From: Tetrahymena elliotti 4EA
Taxonomy: Eukaryota; Ciliophora; Oligohymenophorea; Hymenostomatida; Tetrahymenidae
Assembly (NCBI GenBank): GCA_000231825.2
Contig: JH720305.1
Span: 1,315,557-1,379,556, forward strand
Length of the DNA: 64,000 bases
Direction: 5' to 3'
Shown here: piece after piece, positions 22,921 through 35,356 of the stretch
Numbering within the stretch: position 1 is the first letter of the stretch
Layout: the number at the start of each line of letters is the position of its first letter
Notes under the pieces: model-generated
What the model saw: the letters and a program-made list of their open reading frames with translations, nothing else
Database searches by the model: none
What the model was told of the DNA's origin: nothing
Program-made: the position numbers and the translations under genes

Positions 22921-25900
22921 ATGGAAAATTAGAGCAATAAAAATAGGGTATGTTTGAAGCAGAAATATGCAGAATTAAGGAGCTAATTAGTTTAAAATGT
23001 TTAATATTACCTACACTTCACTTTTTTTGAAAATCAGGAAACATTTGATGGCTTAATTAAAATTAATTTTGATTTTAGTTTAAATAATTGCTAAATAAGT
23101 TAAGACAAATAGGAATAAATAGATTACTTACTGCTGGATTATGCTGGAAAATCAATTAGCTAAGTAGTTATTAATGGAAAAGTTATTATTATGGATTCAG
23201 AAATGTGGCAAGATAATTTTATTAAAATTAATATTGATTTATTAGCAATGTAGAATGTGGTAGAAATAAGTTTTTAAGGAAATTTTTACAACGATGGCTT
23301 TGGTATTAGATAAGTAACTGAGTCTGCTAAATATAATTATCAAAATAACACATTAATTTATACTCTTTTTCCTACAAATAATGCTCATAGAGTATTTCCC
23401 TGCTTTGACTAGCCTGATATAAAAGCTAAGTTTTCTTTACTCATAGATGCTCCTATTAATTGGACTGTCATTTCTATTTAAATGGAAAATTTCCTAGGAT
23501 ACATGGATACCGTCTCGAAAGAATAAATTGATTCCAAAGTAACATTATCTCGTTGGTATTTTGAACAAACTCCTCTCATAAGTACCTATCTTTTCTCGTT
23601 TGTAATGGGTAAAATATTAGTTATATCTACTTGATAAAATTGGTTTAAAGGTGAACAAATTAAAATAATTCAGACAGAAGTTGGCAGAATAATTTGAGTT
23701 TAAATTTCAAAAAGGTTTGGCTTTTGGACTAAAAGTTACTGCTAATTCTTCTTTTTATATTTAAAAAATTAATCTTTTATTTATTTAGTAAGATTTTATC
23801 TAATATAAAAATATAAAATATGTAAAGGGGATCTTTCAAAAGTAGAAAGAGATATTTATTATGGCAAGAATTTATCATAAAAGATCAATCTGAGATTATT
23901 TTCAAGAGCTAAAGTAGGTCAAATACTAGAAAATTAAATGGAGGAAATATCTTTTATTATTTCTCATGGGTTAACATTCTATGAAAATTTCTTTTAAACC
24001 TTGTATCCGTTTTCAAATTAAAAATATGATTAAGTCTTTTGTCCTTAATTTCATTATGCTGGTATGGAGAATCCAGGTTTAGTTTGCTTCACAGAAAACT
24101 ATCTTTATGTTGAATAGAAATCAACTAATGTTCATACAACTAGAGCAGCAAGCATACTTCATGAACTTTCTCACATGTGGTTTGGGAATCTAGTTACAAT
24201 GTGATATTTACATTTAAAGATTTAAAGAAATATTAAAAATTTAAAAAATCAAAAGGAAATGGTGGAATGACATATGGCTAAATGAAAGTTTTGCAACATA
24301 TATCAGTTATTTATGTTTATCAGAAGTAGAAGAGTTTAGAAAAAAATATATGAATCCATGGACTAAATTTTGTGAATATAAGAGCAATGGATTCAACGAA
24401 GACTCAAAGCTGAGTACTCATTCAATAGCTTAGGAAATAGAATCTACTGATGTGTCTATGGAAATATATGATAGTATTACCTACTCTAAAGGAGCTGGTA
24501 TAATAAAGCAGTTAGTATTTTTAATTGGTTTACCATCATTTTAATCTTTCTTACACTTATATTTTGAACGTTATCAATGGTAAAATGCTAGTATGCATGA
24601 TTTCTTCTCTATGATATAATTAGTTTTAAAATAAGATAAGAAATTTGAGAATTTTAACATTGAGATGTGGATAGATTAATACATTTGCAAGCCTAGTTTT
24701 AATGTAATTTCATATAAATAAGATGTTTAATAAAATACAATTACTTTTTACCAAAAACCATACCATGTAAAAAACCATCCTTATCTTAGAATTTAATCAT
24801 TCAAAGGTAAATACTTACATTCGATTGGCTTTAAAATATTTATTTTTTACAGAATTTTGATGAGATTTTTTAGATAAAAATTTCCTAATCAAAAATTAAT
24901 TTTAATATATATAGTTAGGCTTTATAATTAACCTTTAGAAGCAGGAGATTACGAGGACTTAGATGTACTTTTTTCTTCAGAGCAAGTTGTAATGAAAGTA
25001 GACTATAGTAAAAATAAATCTTAAATGAGTTAAAATTAGTGTTAAAATTCATTTGATAATAGCTTAAAATATGTTCTTGTAAATTATGAGGATCATAGTT
25101 ATATTTAATTTGAATTGGATGATTTTTCTAGAATTTATTTTCTTAAAAATTTCAGTTATATAGATGATGAACTCACTTAAATTATTCTCTTGTAACACTT
25201 TAGCAATTAAGTTCAACTTGGAAAATTAGCTATATAATAATTTATTGAAAGTTTTTTATTTATTCTTGATAAAGCTCATAATAATGAGAACATTTTTGCG
25301 TATACCATAGAATCTATGAATAATTTAATAGAAATGCTTCCACATTCTTTATAAAAAATTGAATCTGAGAAAGTCTTTTATCATTTACTTACTAAATTAG
25401 AAAATTCCTAACTTTCTCCTATGATAGTTAATGCAATAGTTGATAAAATATCCTGGTTTGGTTCATCTGAAAAAGCTTAAGAAATCATGAAAAGCTGGGT
25501 TATGAATTAGTAAATTTTTAAATTTTCCTTTATGAATTCATTAAAATAATTTATAAAAAATAGATATGAGCCATTGAAAAAATTAAATTGGAATCATTAT
25601 GTTTTAATTTAAACAATTGAAATTATTTATCAAAACAAATACTTTACTAAAGAAGAAAGAAACTTTTTTATCAACCAAAGGCTAAAGTAAGGGATTACCT
25701 ATAGATAATTTTGTGTAATATGTGAATATGATTTTCTTGAACTCATGTAAGTATGGAATAAGTTTTTATCTAAGTAATATTAAGATCAAACACTCATTTA
25801 TGATATATCTCTTTAAATGAGTGCATTTAACAATCCTGCAAATTAATAAATTTAACAATTTCTTTCTGAAGCTTTCTTTTAGGAGTTAGAAAAAATATTT

Positions 25901-26116
25901 AATGAATCTAATCCTGAATTTGCAAAAAGGTTTTACAAAAAACTTTTCCCAAAGCAAGGAGATATTAATTAATTACTAAAAAAAGTAGATGATTTATTAA
26001 ATAAAGCTGATATACCAGTAATCCTTAAGAATCTCTTATAATCAAGCTACAGTAAACTAGAAGAATAATAAAATATTTTGATAAAATATGCTGATTATCA
26101 ATCTCTCCAAAAATGA
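22921..26116 (+). CDS. M1-family zinc aminopeptidase
   Basis: Exons 22921-23608, 23789-24200, 24256-24806 and 24915-26116 give 950 residues with closing phase. The catalytic core is complete: AGMEN, equivalent to the GAMEN substrate-binding motif, then HELSHMW (zinc-binding HExxH, near residue 354) and WLNESFATY, which supplies the third zinc ligand Glu. The N-terminal beta-domain block RVFPCFDQPDIKAKFSL is also typical. Such enzymes remove N-terminal residues from peptides. The C-terminal ~400 residues form the helical domain found in ERAP/APN-type members. No signal peptide or anchor is seen at the start MENQSNKNR, suggesting a cytosolic enzyme. The first intron may be split by a 27-nt micro-exon (23688-23714); the one-intron reading is simpler. 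Length fits the family (850-1000). Confidence 0.9.
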
Positions 26117-26957
26117 TTTAATAAATTTTAATTTTTTTAATTGAGATATTTAATAAATAAATATTTATACTAACATTAAAATTAATTTAAAATAAATAGC
26201 AAATATGTTTTCAATCAATTTTGTATATAATCAATTTATATTAATTACCATTCTCTAATTTAACAAATATTAATCTATTTTCACTTTTTTTGTAATAAAT
26301 AAATTTAAAAGCCAATATTTTTTCATGTAAGAAAATGTATTTTTTAATTTTCTAACTACCCTATTTTAAAGGTATATATTAATTTCTTTATTTAAATACT
26401 AACAATGAAAATAACTAACATTTAATTAAAATTTTAAATAAATCTATCTTCTATTCAAACTAATAGTAATTCTAAATTAAATAAAAATTTATGTTTTTTC
26501 TATTTTTCTAATTGTTTTTTTATGAATTCTATCTTTTGAAAAAAGAAATGATTCTATGCTTTTCATGAAAAACATTTATTTCTAATGATTTTTTAATTAA
26601 ATCATAAAAACGAATGTTAATTATATAACATCTAAAATATATAAAATTCTCTTATTTATAATAAGCAAGATGAAACAGAAATTAAAGATAAATCTATTTA
26701 CACATTTAGAAAAAATATTTTCTTTGATTTAATAATCTTAAAAAATATAGATTGCACATTTAAATAAATAAATACTGAAGTATGACAAAAGCTTTTAATG
26801 TAATAATTTAAATTAAAGATTTATTTTGTGTTATGTAAATAAATTTCTAATTTTACATGAAAAAAGCTATTTTTAAGCTTTTATGTAAGTTATTTAAAAA
26901 TTACAAATAAATAAATAATTTTACAAACATATTTTTTGCTTAATTTTTTAATTTTTT
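26117..26957. other. Intergenic between convergent genes
   Basis: 0.84 kb between the 3' ends of the M1 peptidase (plus) and the laminin-G-like gene (minus). Very A+T-rich; nothing recognised. Confidence 0.6.
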
Positions 26958-28332
26958 TCAAAATCCTTTGTTTATACAGCATATTCCTAATTTATTTACA
27001 TTTGGGTCTTTCATTTCATCTAACATTTAGCCAGAATTAAGATCTACTCTAGTCCAAAAATACATGCTTGCTCTGTTTTTTATTAAATAAACATTAATAT
27101 TTATTTTAACGCACTTTAATTAGTTACCTAAACCACCCTTAAATTCTTGCAACTTAGTAAGCTCCTGCATAAATTTCACTAAAAGTACATAAATGATAAT
27201 CATCTTTACATGAATTAAGAGCCTACCAATAAAATAAAAAATATTAGAATTTTATACTACTATTAATGTTAGTTTTTATTATATTTTACCTCATAGTAAG
27301 TACAAGAAAGGCATCCTAATTTAGCATATGAATCACCAGCTATAAAGGAAAATGGCTAGTAAGTTAATGATTCTATTTCTGACTCTAAATATTTATTTTA
27401 AGGTATTAATTTAGTTTAAAATATTAATTTATTTACTTTTTAAAATGGTTTTATAAAACTTTAAGTCATCCAAATAAAACTTTGGTCCTGAATGCCATCC
27501 ATCCTTTCCAATATGAAAATCACCATCATTATGCTTCACATTTTATTAAGTAAAATATGTTTAATATTCTTTCTAAAATTCTATCAAAGTGGTTTTAAAA
27601 TTATGAAAAAAAAATAAATTACTCTTAATTATCCTTTTAAAATCATTTAATTATCTAGAATCCCATTTATATAGAATTAAACTAATTGAGTTGACATAGT
27701 TAATGTTATTTAAGTCCATCTTCTGATTGGAAGTAGACCATTTGAATCAAAATCTTCATTCCAGTTATTATCAGTACTGACTCTTATGTGAAATCTACGA
27801 GAGTTAGGCCATAAAATAATAGATGGAGTCAATTCCTATGAAGTAGATCCTTTATGAAGGATAGTTTTCCAACCACCAGTGTCATTATCTTATATTAAAA
27901 ATATCCAAAAGCTTAAACTAAAATCTTCTGAGTTGTATTAAGGAATGTGCTTTATTGTTGTAATCTCATTTTCAGTTTAATCGAAAAATGCAGAATAACC
28001 CTAGCCTCCTTATTATGGTCCTACTTTAGGGATATTTATAATATCATTTTTCATAAATGAAGTATCAATTCCATATGCGTCATCAAATTTATATTCTCCT
28101 ATCAAATTAATTTCACTGCTTTCTAATCCTAATTCAGCTTTTAAATCTCCCAGACATACTGATTTCTCAATTTAAAAGCATTTACCTCTACATATATGAA
28201 TTAAAACATAAATTTAATATTTTTCAGAAGGCAGTTAAAATCTATTTCAATATTTTACCTCAAGTCTTCTACATTAAATGCTATAGAAAGAGTTATCAGT
28301 TACGTTATCAAAAAATAAAATTATTTTTTCAT
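26958..28332 (-). CDS. Secreted laminin-G/concanavalin-like protein with Cys-containing C-terminal module
   Basis: Six exons with closing phase: 28259-28332, 27623-28187, 27437-27572, 27290-27384, 27128-27222 and 26958-27072, giving 359 residues. The start MKKQFYFLITQLITLSIAFN is a good signal peptide. Residues about 85-265 read as a LamG jelly-roll fold: DFSLSFWIFL, GGWKTILHKG, RRFHIRVSTDNNW, WTQITLTM, VQFYINGILDN, and YLDDLKFY before the last part. The C-terminal ~80 residues contain several Cys and a block CKDDYHLCTFSEIYAGAYQV followed by ARIQGW, ending in a CC pair. I recall similar modules in secreted ciliate and apicomplexan proteins. The LamG fold often binds carbohydrate or protein outside the cell; the ligand here is unknown. 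The splice that joins the signal peptide to the mature part is supported by phase. Confidence 0.8.
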
Positions 28333-29023
28333 TGTCTTTTAATTAAATTGAATAATATTTAGCTAATATTTGATATAATTCACACAAAAGCTATTAATCA
28401 AATCTTTAATTCCTAAAAAATTATACTATTTTTGTTATTAATCAAAAAGCAAACAAATTTTATCAATATTTTTTGAAAAACGATAATCAATTGTCATAAT
28501 TTAATTTTCTAATTACCTTAACGCATAACTTTCTATCTAAATGTTTTACATTATGTCAGCATCTTTAAAAGGTATTTTATTTTAGCCATTATTCAAAATA
28601 TTTTAGGAATTAATCTTTTTAAAATATTATCAAACTTAATTTTGAAAATTTTGAATTAAAATATTTTATATTTTTTTTTGTCATTCAATACTAATTTTAT
28701 TTTTCCACTCTTTATTTCAAATTTTAAACTCAATTTAAACTTGTAAATTTTTTGAATAATTTAACTTTTTATGATACTTTTATTAACATAAAAACTAATA
28801 TTAATAATTATTTGATAAAATAATAATACACAAAAGCAACTATTAAATCTTGATTCCAATAAATTTAATAAAGTAGGGGGTTAATTAAAGAAACAAATGA
28901 AATTTATATAAAAAATTGTTTTTAAAAATGAAAAATTTTCAACATATAAATTTGAAAAAACACCTTCCTATATCTATGTATAATCTTTAAAATAATTAAT
29001 TAAGAAAAAAATTTTTATTTCTT
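28333..29023. other. Intergenic, no gene seen
   Basis: 0.69 kb between two minus-strand genes. A+T-rich; no gene seen. Confidence 0.6.
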
Positions 29024-29845
29024 TCATTTTAATCTTTTTAATTATTCTTCAAATTTATTAATTTATTCTTACAAATTTTATTATTTTTTTTACTCTCTCT
29101 CTAAATCATTTTTTAGCTTTTTAAGGCTTTCCTAGATAAATTTATTTTCCTCTATTTGCATTTCTTATTCTTTAGAGTTATTTATTTTATTAATACCTTG
29201 ATAAAACTAATTTAAATTTCTCTATTAGTCCTAAACTACAGTGCAGTATTAACTTGAAGAAGATTTTAAGACTCTGTCTTCAAAACGTTAAAAGTTAAAA
29301 AATCTTAATCCATAATATAAAACATTCTGTTAATTTAGCAACAATCCCTATTGTTCTAAAGCATATAACTTTTACCAGATGAAGTGCAAGTTAGGTTCTT
29401 TTTGGTCGCAATGAGATATTACAAGCCATAAAATTTTTTCAGAATTTGATTGATTCAATTTAAAGAAACTTTTAACAAATTAAATGGCACACAACTCTTA
29501 TAGAGTAAATCTTTCATCACATGAAGATAAAACAAAAAATATTGCATTTATTTAATCATTTTTTAATTCACTTAAAAGTGATTCAGTAAATTTTACCATA
29601 TCAAGTGTATGGTCTCCTGATCCAGGGATGTCCACATACTAAATATTAGTATTATAGACTGGTATATATTTAGTACGCTTTTATACTTCTCTTGTTACTC
29701 CCCATTTAGTTGGATCTGAGTAAGATTAAAACCCATAATCGCATTGTGGTTTTCCATAAAGTAGGCTATTTCCTATAGCTGATTTTCCTACACCAGGCCT
29801 TCCACAAGCTATAATAGTTTTTTTAGAGTTTGATCTTTATTCCAT
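29024..29845 (-). CDS. AIG1/GIMAP-like GTPase (A)
   Basis: An intronless frame of 273 residues. The G1 P-loop GRPGVGKS lies at about residues 15-22, followed by AIGNSLL. The G3 motif reads VDIPGSGD (DxxG form), and a G4-like position reads VISHCDQK, in place of the TRxD of AIG1 proteins. The C-terminal third is a Gln/Glu/Lys-rich coiled coil, as in many GIMAP-type proteins. Binding and hydrolysis of GTP are inferred from the motifs. No membrane segment is visible. It is transcribed away from a paralogous gene 951 nt away, and the two share the domain plan but differ strongly in sequence. Confidence 0.8.
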
Positions 29846-30796
29846 ATATATTCTCAATAGTTTATTATTAAGTAATTTATTTTAAAAATATTCTTTTTAT
29901 TTTTTGGAAGATTAGAGAAACCAAAATTGAAAGAGACTCATATTTCTCAAAATCAAATATTTTCCTTATTTTAATTTTTTTCTACCAAAAATAAACATAA
30001 AATTAGTACTTATTTCAATTAATTTTGTGATATAAAGAGAGAACCTAATGTTTTGTTAAATTTTTCAATTTGAATTCTTCAAACCATGATTTTATATAAA
30101 CATTTTTTTAGTTTGTAAAAGAATATTGCAAATCTTGACATTTTTATTCTTACCCTTTCTAAAAATTTTTCTCACTCAGCTCAGTATTCAGACAACTTTA
30201 TAAAGGTAAAAATCAAGTACAGGATGACCATAATTAATCAGGATTTATGTTATTTAAAAATTGGGATAAAACTCTTTTATTTTTACTTGATTAAAACCAA
30301 ATAATTTAAAAGCTGATTCCAAGATAAAACAAAAAAAAATGAAGATAGCAATAAAGCTTAAATTAACTTATTTCGTTAAATTAAAATAAAATATTTTGTA
30401 GAAATTACTATGGTCTTCTACAATTACTTGAAAATTGATATTAATTTTAAGGAAAAATGATGATTTTTAGATATTTATTTATTATATGCTAGAGATAAAA
30501 ATATTTTATTTAAATTCCTTATAAGAAATCATAAGTACTTCTATTGAAATAGAAAAGAATCTAGAAATCACAATAAAAAAGTTTTCTTTCAAAATTTTCA
30601 AAATGAATACATTTTTACTAAAGTGTCTAGCTCAGTAATCAGGAATTCATTAAAAAATACTAAAATTTAATACTCAAATATTCATTTTAGAATATTTAAA
30701 TCATCATTTAAAATAAAGGAAATATTTCATCAAACAATTTATAATTAAATAAATCAATCAAAAAAATATCTTTAAAAAAGATAATATTTTCTTTTC
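29846..30796. other. Shared upstream region of two divergent GTPase genes
   Basis: 951 nt between the ATGs of the two AIG1-like genes. It is A+T-rich, and I found no clear symmetrical element. Shared regulation is possible but not shown. Confidence 0.5.
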
Positions 30797-31627
30797 ATGG
30801 AATCTAATTATCGTACTATTATTGCTGCAGGAAAACCTGGAGTTGGGAAATCTTATCTTGGAAATTTTCTTCTTTCAGGTAACCCAAATTCTTAAATTTT
30901 TAAATCTGAAACCAATGCAGTTGAATTCGGAGTCACTAAAGCAATATAAACTACAAAGTAGTATGCTAACCATTTAAATTGTACTTTAGAGTATATTGAT
31001 ATTCCTGGAAGTGGTGATCCTACTATAAGCATTGTTGAAATGAGTGATGATTTAGTTAATAAGTTATCTACTAAAACAATAAATGCAGCTTTGATGCTTG
31101 TTAATACCTAAGATGTGAGGGCATCAGCTTCAGAGGTTTTAACAATATCATTCTTAAAGAATTTCTTTACCTCAAGAGGAATTTCTACTAGAGAATGCCT
31201 TTGGTTAGTATTTACCAGATGTTAAGAAAAATTGGCAGATAATTAATTAATCTAGTAAAAGCTAACGTTCTTGAAAAATACAGGACTAGATATCAGAGAA
31301 GATCATGTTATTCATTTTGACAATACTTTGGATTCCCTAAATCCTTTTATTAAAGAGGTATTTAAAATAAATTAAAATAATGGATTATAAGTTGAAAAAG
31401 ATACTAAGAAAGCTATGGAAAATTTTACAAACGATTTAAGATAAGTTAGTATCAAAGATCCTCAAATCAGGTAAGAATTCTCATAGTTTGAAAAGCTGAT
31501 GGAAATGATGGCAGCGCAAAATGAAAACCTTTCAAAATAACTTAGTGGGTAAATGGAGGTACTTAAAGCTATTGTAAATAATTAATAACCAGTTTAAGTT
31601 AGAAGACCAAGGTGTAACCTGATTTGA
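30797..31627 (+). CDS. AIG1/GIMAP-like GTPase (B)
   Basis: An intronless frame of 276 residues starting MESNYRTIIAAGKPGVGKS. The P-loop GKPGVGKS is at about residues 12-19, G3 is IDIPGSGD, and the G4-like stretch LVFTRCQEKL fits the TR-type motif of the AIG1 family. It therefore lacks the canonical NKxD Asp, as does its neighbour in part. The last ~90 residues are predicted coiled coil and end in RRPRCNLI; the Cys four residues from the end only loosely resembles a prenylation box. It is a diverged paralogue of the gene at 29024-29845, in head-to-head arrangement, suggesting an old duplication with inversion. Function in ciliates is unknown; plant and animal relatives are linked to immunity and membrane dynamics. 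Confidence 0.8.
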
Positions 31628-32382
31628 AACTTAATAATTCCATTATTATCTAAAGATAAAAAATGAATAATGGTATATTTAATTAAATATCATAAATAGT
31701 TTTTTTTTAAATAAAGCAATTTTTTTATTTGTTTTGTATTCATTTGGAAATATTTTAGTTGAGTTTCAAGCTCAAAAATTAAAATTATTTTTAGTATTTT
31801 TAAAACTCAATTTTTAACAAACATTCAAAATTTATTATTCTTTGTTAATTTCTAAATTTAAAATCTAATTATTATAATTCAAGAACACAATTGGTTTATA
31901 TTTACATTTTCTTAAAGGTTAATTGGTAAGAAATAAAATTTTGAAAAAACTCTAAAATTTTGTTCCTTTATTATTGTTTTTATTAAAAAAATATTTCCAT
32001 AATAATTTTTAAAGATAACTCTTTTAAATGTTCTTCTTTGATGAAGATAGATAATATGTTAATATATTATAGGACTAAACATTCCTTATTAAATATTATT
32101 TTAAAGTTTTAAATTAAAAAAATTTATGTAAATATTTGATAATTCTAATGAAGAAATCATTGTGAAAATTAGAGTGATATGATAATTAATTATGAATGGT
32201 TATTATGCGCTTAGGTCCACAAAATGTACAAAATGTTGATAAGATAAAAATTAATAAATTTAGTATTATTAATCTTCTAATTATCATTTATTTTTTATCA
32301 TTATTCATCAAATAATATATTTGTTAACAAATATTTAATAAATACCACTTATATTAAATTTTAAAGTTACTTGGTTATTGAC
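31628..32382. other. Intergenic, no gene seen
   Basis: 0.75 kb upstream of the coiled-coil gene. No gene or element recognised. Confidence 0.6.
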
Positions 32383-34791
32383 ATGAATGAAAGTGTAATA
32401 ATAAAAAGAAAAAATGTTATTAATGATTTTAGCTTTTTGGATAATGCATATTAGTTTAATGAGGGTAGGATAGTTGTTTATGATGATGCCATTGAGACTT
32501 TTGTTGATAAATTGAACCCTAATATAAAGAATGTCATTGATAGAAATTATGATAATTTTGTTTAAAAGACTTAAGAAGTAGCAGTAGAAATTAAGAAACT
32601 GCAGAGGTAAATATAATGGGAGTAAGATGTATTTGAATAAATTGAAGATGATTTAGACAATTAGCCTGTTCTTTAAGACCTTCATAAGCAAATTAAATCG
32701 TATAATGATATTTATCATTATTATAAATAATACATTGAAGTTATTAAAGGTCATATTTAGGTTGAAGAAAAAAAGTTAATTTACTTAAGGGAATAGTACA
32801 AACAGCTCAAATGCATCTCTTAATAATAAAATACAAAAAAAATGGCTGGCCTAGTTAAATATTTTAGGGAAAAATTGTCTTTGTTTTAATTTAGTAAATC
32901 TAAAATTCAATCGAGAAGCCCAAGTAAGAATAATTCAAAGGTGAATTCACCTTTAGCGAAAACAAGAAATGAGTTTAACAAAAATATTAATTTAATGTCA
33001 TTAGGCTCAGGTAGAAAAAAGGATTTTTTGCAAGTTTATGAAAATGATTATGAGTTTTAATTAACAGATAGGCCAAGTTTAAAGTAAAATAATTTGAATA
33101 ATATAAGTAGTTATATGTATCGAACTGATAACTAAAATAAGCCAAATAATAAACCTCGAATGGTATTTTCTTTAAAATCTAGTCCTAATACCCATGCATA
33201 ACCTAACATGGTTGAATAAGGTAGTAGATTATCTCAAACAAAAGGATATTATCCAAATATTTAAACTTTTAAATAGGATTAATTACCTAAAAGAAATACT
33301 TAATAAATAAAAATGTTAAGCTAAACAAACCCAAGATAAAACTTAAACAGTTCACTCTATTCAAAATCTGGTTAATAAAAAGAATTTTGTGAGACTTAAA
33401 ATAATAAATTTAACTTTTAAATGAATGATATTAGTTAAGTATACTCTTTAAAAGGTAATAGTATTGATTTAAGAGTATAATCAAAAAAAAGATAAAGTGA
33501 TTTAAGCAGCTAAAAGGATTCATATTTATTTACACCTTTACAAAGCTAAAGAAATTAATTATAAAAATTCAAATAAGATAAATTCAGAAGCACGTAAGCA
33601 TCTCCTAGCAATTCTTTCTAAGAATGTAGCTTGGTCTCATAAAATTCTATTATGAATTCATTTAATGATAATTTATCTAAATAATCTCCAAGATTAATAA
33701 AAGATTTAGATTAAAGCTAAATTAACAAATCTAAGATCTAAGAATTTTAATATTAATATTTGAGAAATAGTAGTCTAAATAAAAAAATATAAAATGATCC
33801 TTTACTCACATCAAAAAAATAAAATTTAAAAATATTAGAATTTGACAACACTTTACATTAATTCCCAATCATTTTTGATTAAAATTTTGAAGACAAAGAA
33901 AGAAGAAAATTAAAAAGTAATGCTAATAACAGAGATATAATCATAAGGGAATACAAGAATAAGTATAGCTTAATTGAGAACAGTAACTAAGAGCAACTAT
34001 TTGATGATGAAGAATAAAAATTATAAAAAGAAATTCTTTATGTTTAAAAAGAAATTTAACAAGAAAGATAGAGGTCTTAGCAAATTAAGAATAATCTCTT
34101 GCTTAAAATTAAAAATTTAAACAAAATAGATTCTTTTCTAAATGATTCTTTCAAAGCTACTTAAAAATATGTAGAAAAGAAAATAGATTCTTAAGAATTT
34201 AATGAATAATTTTACACTGAAAAGTTTTTAGAAGTAATTAATATTATTTCTGACTCTACAAAACCAAGAATGGGTTTATTTTCCTAGTAAAAGTCAAGAG
34301 AAAATAAGAAAGATATGAACCTTATTTTGACAGAAGAAGACCTTGAAAAAATTTCTGAAAAAGGAGAGTTAAATGTGAATGAATCTTAACAAAATCTTTC
34401 AATTTAGCATCAAAATAGCTAAATTTTATTTGAGAACAGCACAGATCTAAGTAATAATTAAGAATCAAGAAAAATTAGATCATCTTTTCTGTCAATAAAA
34501 TCTATTTTAGAACTTTAGTAAGACAAGTAAAAAGATGTAAACAAAGAAGAAGAAGAAGAAGAAATAAAATCGTAAATTTAAACTTAAATAAATATTTCAC
34601 CTTAATGTTCACCAAGATCATAGTAGTCTATCTTTAATAAACTCCACTTCTATGACTTTGAATAATTAAAATCTTATCAATTATTCTTTCTTCTAATTAA
34701 AGATGAAAACTTAATGGGCAAATTTCTATTGTAGAACTTTTTAAAAAGAAAGAGAGCTTTATAAATATTTGCTCAATCAAAATAATTTTGA
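32383..34791 (+). CDS. Hypothetical coiled-coil protein, 802 residues
   Basis: A single open frame with TGA as the only stop, 802 residues, beginning MNESVIIKRKNVINDFSFLD. Residues about 55-150 are strongly heptad-like (Gln, Lys, Glu, Ile rich), the most ordered part. The middle (about 165-450) is Ser, Asn, Lys and Gln-rich and low complexity. A further charged helical stretch lies near 500-620, and a run of six Glu occurs near residue 723. The C-terminal ~60 residues become hydrophobic and aromatic (LHFYDFEQLKSYQLFFLL). No enzymatic motif, signal peptide or membrane span is evident. A structural or scaffold role is a guess from the coiled coils. I do not recognise the family. Confidence 0.7.
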
Positions 34792-35356
34792 AAATAACAA
34801 AATAAAACTAACCTAACTTTTATTTTATCTTCTCACTAAAAGAAAAACATTTCAATAATAGTGCTTCAAGTTTCTATTTTATAACTTTGTTTATATTTTA
34901 TATAAAAAATACGCTGCTAAAATTTCAACGAATTATCAAAAATTAAACCTATTGTTTCCTATGTAAATTATGATAAAATTAAATGTAATCTCCTTGAATT
35001 TAAGTATTTATTAAAAATAAATAAAAACAAGATTTTGAATAGTTGACTTCATTACTCTTAATTTATTTAAACTAATTAATTTTTAAAATAATAAATAAAT
35101 GTATAAAAAGTAATACTAGTAAAATTTAATGAAATGTTTATCTAAATATGTTGAATCATTATAGATGACATTTAACGACTTGAGTTAAATTACTTTAAAA
35201 AAATTTTTTTTTGAAAATACACAAATAACCTTATTGTTTAATTGAATTAATAATTAAAAAAATATCTTGAAGATAGTAAAGTAGAAAAAACTTTTAAGAG
35301 TAGGTAGAGATTTTTAGATAAAAGAAAGATATAGGAAAATAGAGAAAGAGAGAGAG
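34792..35356. other. Intergenic, no gene seen
   Basis: 0.56 kb spacer. Just before the next ATG lies a GA-rich run (about 35336-35356). Confidence 0.55.
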
